From assembly GCA_002423245.1 (NCBI GenBank), contig DIVD01000041.1, forward strand, positions 1-5,180: DNA of 5,180 bases, given 5' to 3'. Under the pieces are notes generated by a model. That model was given only the letters and a program-made list of their open reading frames with translations, did not search any database and was not told the DNA's origin. Shown piece by piece: positions 1-5,180 of this stretch (position 1 is its first letter; the number at the start of each line of letters is the position of its first letter). The position numbers and the translations under genes were made by a program. Origin of the DNA: Rhodobacteraceae bacterium UBA6141 (lineage in GTDB: Bacteria > Pseudomonadota > Alphaproteobacteria > Rhodobacterales > Rhodobacteraceae).

Positions 1-716
1 CCGCGCGAGACCACGATGCGGCCGATGCGCGGCATGTTGTTGCGCGCGTCGAACGTCCACCAGCGCCCGCCGAGATAGACCTCCATCCAGGCCGCGAAAT
101 CGCCGGGCCCGGCCGGCGGCACGCCGATATCGCCCAGATAGCCGTTCACATAGCGCGCGGGAATGTTCATCGCCCGGCACAGCGCCACCGACAGATGCGC
201 GAAATCGCGGCACACGCCCCTGCCCTCCTGCCAGGCCTCATAGGCGGTGCGGGTGGAGCGGGCGTCCATGTAGTTGAAGGTGATGTGATTGTGCACGTAG
301 TCGCAGATCGCCTGCACCCGGCCCCACCCCGGCTCCACCTGCCCGAACAGGTCCCAGGCCACTTGGCTCAGCCGGTCGGTCTCGCAATAGCGGCTGCCCA
401 TCAGGTAGAGCAGCGTCTCGTCGGGCAGCGCCGCGATCGGGATCTCGGCGGCCTCGGGCGCATAGGCATCGGGCTGGCCGCTGTCGCGAACCGTCGCGTC
501 CATCCCGAAGGTGAAATCCCCCGCGGGCGCCACGAAACGGCGGCAGAGGTTGCCGAAGAGGTCGTAGTAGCTGTGCATCGGCACCTGCGGCGAGGTGGTA
601 TAGGCCTCGGGCGCGACCAGATCGGCGGCCCGCTCGATATGCGGCGAGACGATGCACAGCATCGCCGTGGGCTGCTGGCAGGTGATGGTGAATTCATGGC
701 CGAAGCGGATGAGCAT
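1..716 (-). CDS. Transglutaminase-like domain protein (C-terminus cut off by window edge)
   Basis: The minus-strand frame from the ATG at 716-714 is open to the window edge, giving 238 codons of a protein whose family is usually somewhat under 300 residues. It begins MLIRFGHEFTITCQQPTAML. The transglutaminase core is clear: GRGVCRDFAHLSVALCRAMN (about residues 165-184) carries the nucleophile Cys169, followed by IPARYVNGYLGDIGVPP and EVYLGGRWWTFDARNN with the triad-type Asp223. The catalytic His normally found in a DFHAW-like segment is absent; the sequence reads D206-F-A208-A-W. Bacterial members resemble cysteine proteases or transglutaminases, but substrates are mostly unknown, so a specific reaction is not assigned. 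No signal peptide is seen, suggesting a cytoplasmic protein. The start is supported by GGAAAGA six bases upstream. It lies 79 bp downstream of osmC on the same strand. Family assignment is firm; activity is uncertain. Confidence 0.9.
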   Translation of the reverse strand, partial: MLIRFGHEFTITCQQPTAMLCIVSPHIERAADLVAPEAYTTSPQVPMHSYYDLFGNLCRRFVAPAGDFTFGMDATVRDSGQPDAYAPEAAEIPIAALPDETLLYLMGSRYCETDRLSQVAWDLFGQVEPGWGRVQAICDYVHNHITFNYMDARSTRTAYEAWQEGRGVCRDFAHLSVALCRAMNIPARYVNGYLGDIGVPPAGPGDFAAWMEVYLGGRWWTFDARNNMPRIGRIVVSR

Positions 717-722
717 GTGCGG

Positions 723-729
723 TCTTTCC
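723..729 (-). promoter_or_regulatory. Ribosome binding site of the transglutaminase-like gene
   Basis: The minus strand reads GGAAAGA here, six bases before the ATG at 716-714. It is the only purine-rich Shine-Dalgarno-like stretch close to a start in this frame and fixes the start over the internal Met19. Confidence 0.6.
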
Positions 730-740
730 AGAACGGCGCG

Positions 741-776
741 AAAAAGGGATGACACCGGCCGCATGTGGCCGGCGCC
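741..776 (-). terminator. Possible intrinsic terminator or attenuator after osmC
   Basis: On the minus strand the RNA could form a 10-bp stem: GGCGCCGGCC pairs with GGCCGGUGUC with two G-U pairs, around a 6-base loop (ACAUGC). It is followed by AUCCC and then five U (741-745). The stem starts about 20 bases after the osmC stop codon. The five-base gap between stem and U-run makes it weaker than a textbook terminator. The next gene's Shine-Dalgarno lies only 11 bases past the U-run, so full termination would leave no room for a downstream promoter. Confidence 0.4.
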
Positions 777-795
777 GATGAAGCGTTTGCCGACC

Positions 796-1218
796 CTAGC
801 CGATCGTCGCCTCCATCGTCACCTCGGCATTGAACAGTTTCGACACCGGGCAGCCCGCCTTTGCCTTGCGTGCCACTTCCATCAGCAGCTCTTCGGGGGC
901 ATCTGCCACGATCCGCGTCACCAGATGCGCGCGGGTGATCTCGAATCCCTCGCCCTTCTTCTCCAGCGACACCTTCGAGCTGGTCTCGATCCGGTCCGCG
1001 GTGATGCCCTCGCCGCCCAGAAGGTTCGCCAGCGCCATCGAGAAACAGGCGGCATGGGCGGCGCCCAGCAGCTCCTCGGGGTTGGTGCCGGGCCGGTCCT
1101 CGAAGCGCGTCGCAAAGCCGTAGGGCTGCGCATCAAGCGCGCCGCTTTGCGTCGAGACGCTGCCCTTGCCCTCCTGCAGGCCGCCGGTCCATTCGGCCGA
1201 TCCGCTTTTCACGATCAT
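796..1218 (-). CDS. osmC: OsmC-family organic hydroperoxide peroxidase
   Basis: A 140-residue protein, the usual OsmC length. OsmC/Ohr enzymes are cytoplasmic thiol peroxidases that reduce organic hydroperoxides with a pair of active-site cysteines. Visible signatures are NPEELLGAAHAACFSMALAN (46-65) with the peroxidatic Cys58 and nearby Glu48/Glu49, and AKAGCPVSKLFNAEVT (119-134) with the resolving Cys123. Arg38, in the ATRFEDRPG segment, corresponds by position to the catalytic Arg of the family. The N-terminal AEWTGGLQEGKGSVSTQSGAL and the VSTQSGAL strand fit the OsmC subgroup rather than Ohr. The start at 1218 is backed by GAAGGA six bases upstream. It lies 197 bp after the CNNM-type gene and 79 bp before the transglutaminase-like gene, all on the same strand. 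In other bacteria osmC responds to osmotic or stationary-phase stress; I could not recognise a promoter for it here. Confidence 0.95.
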   Translation of the reverse strand: MIVKSGSAEWTGGLQEGKGSVSTQSGALDAQPYGFATRFEDRPGTNPEELLGAAHAACFSMALANLLGGEGITADRIETSSKVSLEKKGEGFEITRAHLVTRIVADAPEELLMEVARKAKAGCPVSKLFNAEVTMEATIG

Positions 1219-1271
1219 CTTGCGTCCTTCTCTCTGCCAGTGTCATCGTTCAGGTCACGCGCAGTTGCCGC

Positions 1272-1288
1272 GTCCGCGCCGCGCGGAC
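1272..1288. repeat. Perfect 7-bp inverted repeat (hairpin) upstream of osmC
   Basis: GTCCGCG (1272-1278), a 3-base loop CCG, then CGCGGAC (1282-1288). A G-U pair on the minus strand could lengthen the stem to 8 bp. It lies between the CNNM-type gene and osmC, 54 bp before the osmC start. No U-run follows on either strand, so it is not a standard intrinsic terminator. It could be a Rho-assisted 3' end of the upstream transcript or a leader structure of osmC. Confidence 0.5.
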
Positions 1289-1290
1289 AT

Positions 1291-1314
1291 CGCCGCAAGG
1301 CCCGCCGCAAGACC
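1291..1314. repeat. 12-bp tandem duplication, two units
   Basis: Units 1291-1302 (CGCCGCAAGGCC) and 1303-1314 (CGCCGCAAGACC) match at 11 of 12 positions and lie head to tail in the non-coding gap upstream of osmC. This looks like a local slippage duplication; no function is evident. Confidence 0.6.
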
Positions 1315-1415
1315 TGCCGGGCACAACGTTCCCCGAGCCCGCCGGGTTGCACCCGCAATGCAGGGCCGTCATCGGCGCGCGCCGCATTCCCCTCGGCGAA
1401 CGGGCAGCTTGCGCC

Positions 1416-2744
1416 TTACAGCGGCCGGATCTTCAGCTTCGCCAGCCGGTTCTCCTTGCGCGACACCACCTCGAAATGGAAGCCGTGAAAGCTGAACACC
1501 TGGCCCTCGGCGGGGATCGTCTGCGCCTCGTGGATGACGAGCCCCGCGACGGTGTTCGCCTCGTCGTCCGGCAGGTGCCAGTCCAGCGCGCGGTTGAGGT
1601 CGCGGATCGTCATCGTCCCCTCGACGAGGAAATCGCCCTCCGGGGTCTTCTTGATCGGATACTCGCCCGCCGGGTCGAACTCGTCCGAGATCTCGCCGAC
1701 GATCTCCTCGATGATGTCCTCGAGCGTGATCAGGCCCTTGAGGTCGCCATATTCGTCCACCACCAGCGCGAAATGGGTGCGCCGCTTCAGGAACTCGCGC
1801 ATCTGTTCATCGAGCGGGGTAGTCTCGGGCACGAAATAGGCCGGCTTCGCCACCGCCATCACGTCGAGATCGCGGATCGAGGCGAAGTTGCCATCCTCGC
1901 CGCGCACGGTCTTTTCGACGGCGCGCAGCAGGTCCTTGGCATGGATCACCCCCACCACGTTCTCGCGCTCGCCCTTGTAGAGCGGCAGGCGCGTATGCGG
2001 CGAGGCCAGCACCGCCGAGAGGATCGCGCCGGGGCTGGCCTCGGCATCGACCATCTCGATCTGGCTGCGGTGCAGCATGACCTCCTCCACCGTGCGCTCG
2101 GCAAGATCCAGCGCGCCCAGCAGCCGGTCGCGGGCCTCCTTCTCGACCGTGCCTTCCTGGTGGCCGATCGCCAGCGCGCCCGCAATCTCGTCATGCACCG
2201 AAAACATCGCGCCGGCGGGGTCGGTCTTCACGCCGAACACCAGCAGGATCAGCCGCACGATCCGGCGCACCACCGACACCACCGGCGAGAGCACCAGCGT
2301 CAGCACCCGCACCGGCTGCGCCACGCTCGAGGCCATCGCCTCGGGCCGGGTGATCGCATAGGTCTTGGGCAGCACTTCGGAAAAGATCAGCACCAGCGCC
2401 GTCATCACCAGCGTCGCCACCGCCACCCCGTTGGCCCCGAAGATCCGCGTCAGCAGCGCCGTCGCCAGCGAGGCGGCCAGGATGTTCACCACGTTGTTGC
2501 CAAGCAGCAGCGCGCCGATCAGGCGCTCGCTGTCCTCGGTCAGCGCCAGCGCCACCGTGGCCCCGGTCTCGCCCTTGTCGGCCCGCGCCCGCAGCTTGGC
2601 GCGCGAGGCGGCGGTCAGCGCGGTTTCCGAACCCGAGAAGAAGGCCGACAGCGCCAGCAGCACCAGAATCGCGCCGGCGGTCAGCCAGAGGGTCAGGTCA
2701 AGCGCGGTCGCGGCCGCGGGGACGGGAACGGGGACGGGGTCCAT
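1416..2744 (-). CDS. CNNM/CBS-pair HlyC/CorC-family membrane protein (putative Mg2+ transporter or regulator, 'hemolysin')
   Basis: A 442-residue protein with the full HlyC/CorC (CorB/YfjD-like) architecture. Residues about 15-200 form the CNNM (DUF21) membrane domain, with hydrophobic segments near 17-37, 76-99, 106-123 and 145-172 and family motifs FSGSETALTAASR (36-48), LLLGNNVVNILAASLAT (79-95) and IFSEVLPKTYA (120-130). A CBS pair follows: one repeat around 215-275 (HTRLPLY, GVIHAKDLL) and a second around 290-348, ending VVDEYGDLKGLITLEDIIEEIVGEI. The C-terminal CorC_HlyC domain spans about 363-441. Characterised relatives move or regulate Mg2+ and bind ATP through the CBS pair; haemolysis is a historical label. 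The start is supported by AAGGAG at 2755-2760, ten bases upstream. The first residues, PVPVPVPA, come from a hexanucleotide repeat. It is divergent from uvrA with a 215-bp gap. The exact substrate is inferred from the family only. Confidence 0.93.
   Translation of the reverse strand: MDPVPVPVPAAATALDLTLWLTAGAILVLLALSAFFSGSETALTAASRAKLRARADKGETGATVALALTEDSERLIGALLLGNNVVNILAASLATALLTRIFGANGVAVATLVMTALVLIFSEVLPKTYAITRPEAMASSVAQPVRVLTLVLSPVVSVVRRIVRLILLVFGVKTDPAGAMFSVHDEIAGALAIGHQEGTVEKEARDRLLGALDLAERTVEEVMLHRSQIEMVDAEASPGAILSAVLASPHTRLPLYKGERENVVGVIHAKDLLRAVEKTVRGEDGNFASIRDLDVMAVAKPAYFVPETTPLDEQMREFLKRRTHFALVVDEYGDLKGLITLEDIIEEIVGEISDEFDPAGEYPIKKTPEGDFLVEGTMTIRDLNRALDWHLPDDEANTVAGLVIHEAQTIPAEGQVFSFHGFHFEVVSRKENRLAKLKIRPL
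2718..2741. repeat. Hexanucleotide repeat inside the 5' end of the CNNM-type gene
   Basis: Four tandem six-base units on the plus strand: GGGGAC, GGGAAC, GGGGAC and GGGGTC. Read on the minus strand they encode the Asp-Pro followed by Val-Pro repeats directly after the start Met. Unit gain or loss would add or remove two residues without shifting the frame. Confidence 0.6.
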
Positions 2745-2770
2745 TGCGGAAGGGCTCCTTGTGCCCGTCC

Positions 2771-2799
2771 GTTATGGGGCTGCGCCCGGCAGGGATCAA
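2771..2799 (-). promoter_or_regulatory. Candidate sigma70-type promoter for the CNNM-type gene
   Basis: On the minus strand TTGATC (2799-2794) and CATAAC (2776-2771) are separated by exactly 17 bases; each matches 4 of 6 consensus positions (TTGACA, TATAAT). Transcription would begin near 2764, giving a leader of about 20 bases that just includes the AAGGAG ribosome binding site at 2755-2760. The spacing and location are good, but the assignment is by eye in a GC-rich region. Confidence 0.45.
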
Positions 2800-2822
2800 G
2801 GTCGCGGGGTCCGCATCGCCCC

Positions 2823-2840
2823 CCGCAAACAGTTTTGCGG
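2823..2840. repeat. Perfect 7-bp palindrome with 4-base spacer in the divergent intergenic region
   Basis: CCGCAAA (2823-2829), spacer CAGT, then TTTGCGG (2834-2840). It lies between the candidate CNNM-gene promoter and the LexA box, ending 14 bases before the box. No U-run follows and no gene ends here, so a terminator role is unlikely. It could be a binding site for a dimeric regulator, but I do not recognise the motif. Confidence 0.5.
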
Positions 2841-2854
2841 CCCTGCAGCACCAT

Positions 2855-2869
2855 GTTCATCTTCCGTTC
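2855..2869 (+). promoter_or_regulatory. LexA-binding SOS box upstream of uvrA
   Basis: GTTC (2855-2858), seven bases, GTTC (2866-2869): an exact match to the GTTC-N7-GTTC direct repeat that is the LexA operator in Rhodobacter and other Alphaproteobacteria, where uvrA is an established SOS gene. It ends 90 bases before the uvrA ATG. LexA bound here would repress uvrA until RecA-stimulated LexA cleavage after DNA damage. The promoter itself is not clear. TTGCGG/CATCTT (2835-2863) would overlap the box and TTGGAG/TATTTC (2881-2909) would lie just downstream; both have 17-base spacing but only 3 of 6 matches per element. The box is about 55 bp upstream of the candidate CNNM-gene -35 element, so control of that gene is less likely. 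Confidence 0.85.
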
Positions 2870-2915
2870 ACTTTTCGGGGTTGGAGACTCGCCCGCCTTG
2901 CCCTATTTCTTGCGG

Positions 2916-2939
2916 GTCCGGCACGGCGTCCGGCACGGG
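2916..2939. repeat. 12-bp tandem duplication in the uvrA leader
   Basis: Units 2916-2927 (GTCCGGCACGGC) and 2928-2939 (GTCCGGCACGGG) match at 11 of 12 positions. They lie between the LexA box and the uvrA start, probably in the transcribed leader. No known motif is recognised. Confidence 0.6.
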
Positions 2940-2949
2940 GTTCCGCAGC

Positions 2950-2954
2950 GGGGG
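2950..2954 (+). promoter_or_regulatory. Weak ribosome binding site of uvrA
   Basis: Five G residues lie five bases before the uvrA ATG. There is no AGGAGG-like sequence, in contrast to the AAGGAG or GAAGGA sites of the CNNM-type gene and osmC in this window, so translation initiation of uvrA may be modest. Confidence 0.35.
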
Positions 2955-2959
2955 CGTTC

Positions 2960-5180
2960 ATGGCCGAGCAAAAGTTCATCTCTGTCCGCGGCGCGCGCGA
3001 GCACAACCTCAAGGGCATCGACGTGGACATCCCCCGCGACCGGCTGGTGGTGATCACCGGGCTGTCGGGCTCGGGCAAGTCCAGCCTCGCCTTCGACACG
3101 ATCTATGCCGAGGGCCAGCGGCGCTATGTCGAAAGCCTCAGCGCCTATGCCCGGCAGTTCCTCGACATGATGGGCAAGCCCGATGTGGACCATATCTCGG
3201 GCCTCTCGCCGGCGATCAGCATCGAGCAGAAGACGACCTCGAAGAACCCCCGCTCCACCGTCGGCACCGTCACCGAGATCTACGACTACCTGCGCCTTCT
3301 CTATGCCCGGGCCGGCACCCCCTATTCGCCCGCCACCGGCCTGCCGATCACCGCGCAGCAGGTGCAGGACATGGTCGATGCCGTGATGGCGCTGCCCGAG
3401 GGCACCCGCGCCTATCTGCTGGCCCCCATCGTGCGCGACCGCAAGGGCGAGTATCGCAAGGAGCTGCTCGACCTGCGCAAGCAGGGCTTCCAGCGCGTCA
3501 AGATCGACGGCGCCTTTCACGAGTTGGAAGAGGCCCCCAGCCTCGACAAGAAGTTGCGCCACGACATCGACGTGGTGGTGGACCGCATCGTGGTGCGCGC
3601 GGGGCTGGAGACGCGGCTCGCCGACAGCTTCCGCACCGCGCTGGACCTCGCCGACGGCATCGCGATCCTCGAGCTTGCGCCCCCCGCCGACGCGCCCGGG
3701 GATTTCGTCGCCGAACGCATCACCTTTTCGGAAAAGTTCGCCTGCCCCGTCTCCGGCTTCACCATCCCCGAGATCGAGCCGCGCCTGTTTTCCTTCAACG
3801 CCCCCTTCGGCGCCTGCCCGGTCTGCGACGGGCTGGGGATGGAGCTGTTCTTCGATGAACGTCTGGTGGTGCCCGACATCACGCTGAAGCTGACCGATGG
3901 CGCGCTGGCGCCCTGGGCAAAGTCGAAATCCCCCTACCAGACCCAGACCATCGACGCGCTTGCGCGCCATTACGGCTTCGACAAGCGCAAGCCCTGGCGC
4001 GACCTGCCCGAAGCGGTGCAGCAGGTGTTCCTTTACGGCTCGGGCGAGGAGGAGATCCCCTTCCGCTTCGACGAGGGCGGCCGCGTCTATCAGGTCTCGC
4101 GCAGCTTCGAGGGGCTGATCCCCAACCTCGAACGCCGCTACCGCGAGACCGAAAGCGCCTGGAGCCGCGAGGAGCTTGAACGCTACCGCAACAGCCGCCC
4201 CTGCGGCGCCTGCCACGGCTACCGGCTGAAGCCCGAGGCGCTGGCGGTGAAGATCGCGGGCCTGCATATCGGCGAGGTCGTGCAGATGTCGATCCGCGAG
4301 GCGCACGACTGGGTGGCGACGGTGCCCGAGGCGCTCAGCGCGCAGAAGGCCGAGATCGCCCGCGCCATCCTCAAGGAAATCCGCGAACGCCTTGGTTTTC
4401 TTGTGAATGTCGGGCTCGACTACCTCACGCTGTCGCGCGCCGCCGGCACGCTTTCGGGCGGCGAGTCGCAGCGCATCCGGTTGGCCTCGCAGATCGGTTC
4501 GGGCCTGACCGGCGTGCTTTATGTGCTGGACGAGCCGTCCATCGGCCTGCATCAGCGCGACAACGACCGGCTGCTGACCACGCTGAAGAACCTGCGCGAC
4601 CAGGGCAATTCGGTGCTGGTGGTCGAACATGACGAGGACGCGATCCGCCATGCCGACTATGTCTATGACATCGGCCCCGGCGCCGGGGTGCATGGCGGCC
4701 GCGTCGTCAGCCACGGCACCCCCGCCGAGGTGCAGGCCGATCCCGCCAGCCTGACCGGGCAATACCTGTCGGGCGCGCGGCGGATCCCGGTGCCCGCCGC
4801 CCGCCGCACGGGGAACGGCAGGAAGCTGGTCATTTCAGGGGCTTGCGGCAACAACCTCAAGCATGTCACGGCAGAGTTTCCGCTGGGAATGTTCGTCTGC
4901 GTCACCGGCGTCTCGGGCGGCGGCAAGTCCACGCTGACGATCGAGACGCTGTACAAGACCGCCGCGATGCGGCTGAACGGCGCGCGGGAAACCCCCGCGC
5001 CCTGCGACAGCATCAAGGGGTTCGAGCATCTGGACAAGGTGATCGACATCGACCAGCGCGCCATCGGCCGCACCCCCCGGTCCAACCCCGCCACCTATAC
5101 CGGCGCCTTCGGCCCGATCCGCGACTGGTTCGCCGGCCTGCCCGAGGCGAAGGCCCGCGGCTACAAGCCGGGGCGCTTCA
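2960..5180 (+). CDS. uvrA: UvrABC excinuclease subunit A (3' end beyond window)
   Basis: UvrA is the ATP-dependent damage sensor of nucleotide excision repair; as a dimer it loads UvrB onto lesions in DNA. The 740 residues present are roughly three quarters of the usual 940-960. In order: first P-loop GLSGSGKSSLAF (34-45); UvrB-binding domain about 131-245; zinc module and insertion domain from about 262 (CPVSGF, then CPVCDGLG 286-293); a CGAC motif (415-418) in signature domain I; ABC signature LSGGESQRIRLAS (498-510) with Walker B LYVLDEPSIGL (520-530); second P-loop GVSGGGKSTL (650-659); and the second-half Q-loop region DIDQRAIGRTPRSNPATYTG (696-715). Ser265 replaces the second Cys of the first zinc module. 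The second signature and second zinc module lie past the edge. No other start codon is in frame from 2849 to 2960, so the ATG at 2960 is secure. It is predicted to be SOS-regulated through the LexA box at 2855-2869. Confidence 0.98.
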   Translation, partial: MAEQKFISVRGAREHNLKGIDVDIPRDRLVVITGLSGSGKSSLAFDTIYAEGQRRYVESLSAYARQFLDMMGKPDVDHISGLSPAISIEQKTTSKNPRSTVGTVTEIYDYLRLLYARAGTPYSPATGLPITAQQVQDMVDAVMALPEGTRAYLLAPIVRDRKGEYRKELLDLRKQGFQRVKIDGAFHELEEAPSLDKKLRHDIDVVVDRIVVRAGLETRLADSFRTALDLADGIAILELAPPADAPGDFVAERITFSEKFACPVSGFTIPEIEPRLFSFNAPFGACPVCDGLGMELFFDERLVVPDITLKLTDGALAPWAKSKSPYQTQTIDALARHYGFDKRKPWRDLPEAVQQVFLYGSGEEEIPFRFDEGGRVYQVSRSFEGLIPNLERRYRETESAWSREELERYRNSRPCGACHGYRLKPEALAVKIAGLHIGEVVQMSIREAHDWVATVPEALSAQKAEIARAILKEIRERLGFLVNVGLDYLTLSRAAGTLSGGESQRIRLASQIGSGLTGVLYVLDEPSIGLHQRDNDRLLTTLKNLRDQGNSVLVVEHDEDAIRHADYVYDIGPGAGVHGGRVVSHGTPAEVQADPASLTGQYLSGARRIPVPAARRTGNGRKLVISGACGNNLKHVTAEFPLGMFVCVTGVSGGGKSTLTIETLYKTAAMRLNGARETPAPCDSIKGFEHLDKVIDIDQRAIGRTPRSNPATYTGAFGPIRDWFAGLPEAKARGYKPGRF

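Noticed and set aside
195..752. 185-codon plus-strand open frame opposite the transglutaminase-like gene
   Set aside because: The minus strand over the same bases encodes a recognisable transglutaminase core; the plus-strand product is compositionally biased.
1328..1332. GGAAC on the minus strand upstream of osmC as an EcfG-type (general stress) -35 element
   Set aside because: No GTT-type -10 element is found 16-17 bases downstream, so the promoter cannot be supported.
2940..2959. Second pair of GTTC half-sites just before the uvrA ATG
   Set aside because: The two GTTC copies (2940-2943 and 2956-2959) are 12 bases apart, not 7, so they do not form a LexA box.
1347..3053. 568-codon open frame on the plus strand across the CNNM-type gene and into uvrA
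   Set aside because: It lies opposite a clear CNNM/CBS protein, runs through the divergent promoter region and overlaps the start of uvrA out of frame; its product is His/Arg/Gln-rich and matches no family.
2365..3858. 497-codon open frame on the plus strand across the CNNM gene start and uvrA
   Set aside because: A shadow frame: the product is Ser/Ala/Arg/Pro-rich without domain signatures and overlaps real genes on both strands.
2903..4762. 619-codon open frame on the minus strand opposite uvrA
   Set aside because: It is antisense to a certain uvrA. Its product is Gly/Ala/His/Asp/Arg-rich low-complexity sequence typical of shadow frames in GC-rich DNA, with no recognisable domain.
4938..4939. 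Gly in the second UvrA P-loop (GVSGGGKST instead of GVSGSGKST) as a defect
   Set aside because: The G-x4-GKS/T consensus is intact, and Gly at this variable position is compatible with nucleotide binding.
1..5180. A novel defence, mobile or biosynthetic system
   Set aside because: All coding space is accounted for by four recognisable housekeeping or stress genes; no integrase, transposase, repeat array, toxin-antitoxin pair or unknown gene cluster is present.

Overview
The window looks like chromosomal core sequence from a high-GC alphaproteobacterium, most likely of the Rhodobacter/Paracoccus group (Rhodobacterales). Three things point there: the strong G/C bias at third codon positions, the style of the UvrA protein (for example its CPVSGF and GVSGGGKST segments), and a direct-repeat GTTC-N7-GTTC LexA box in front of uvrA, which is the alphaproteobacterial form of the SOS operator. 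No mobile element, tRNA, rRNA or CRISPR array is visible.

Layout: positions 1-2744 hold three genes on the minus strand. In transcription order they are a CNNM/CBS-domain (HlyC/CorC, 'hemolysin') membrane protein (2744-1416), an OsmC-family peroxidase (1218-796) and a transglutaminase-like protein (716-1, cut off by the window edge before its C-terminus). Positions 2960-5180 hold uvrA on the plus strand, cut off at residue 740. The 215-bp divergent intergenic region (2745-2959) carries a plausible sigma70-type promoter for the CNNM gene, an 18-bp palindrome, the LexA box and a 12-bp tandem duplication. The 197-bp gap 1219-1415 holds a hairpin and another 12-bp tandem duplication. The 79-bp gap 717-795 holds a terminator-like hairpin.

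The genes do not form one pathway. UvrA is the damage-recognition ATPase of nucleotide excision repair and is predicted to be SOS-controlled. OsmC detoxifies organic hydroperoxides. The CNNM protein is probably a divalent-cation (Mg2+) transporter or regulator. The transglutaminase-like protein has no assigned substrate.

I see no undescribed multi-gene system here. The points that deserve a second look are small: the SOS box, the apparent loss of the catalytic His in the transglutaminase-like protein, loss of one zinc-ligand Cys in UvrA, a terminator-like hairpin between osmC and the transglutaminase gene, and short tandem duplications in both larger intergenic regions and at the 5' end of the CNNM gene.
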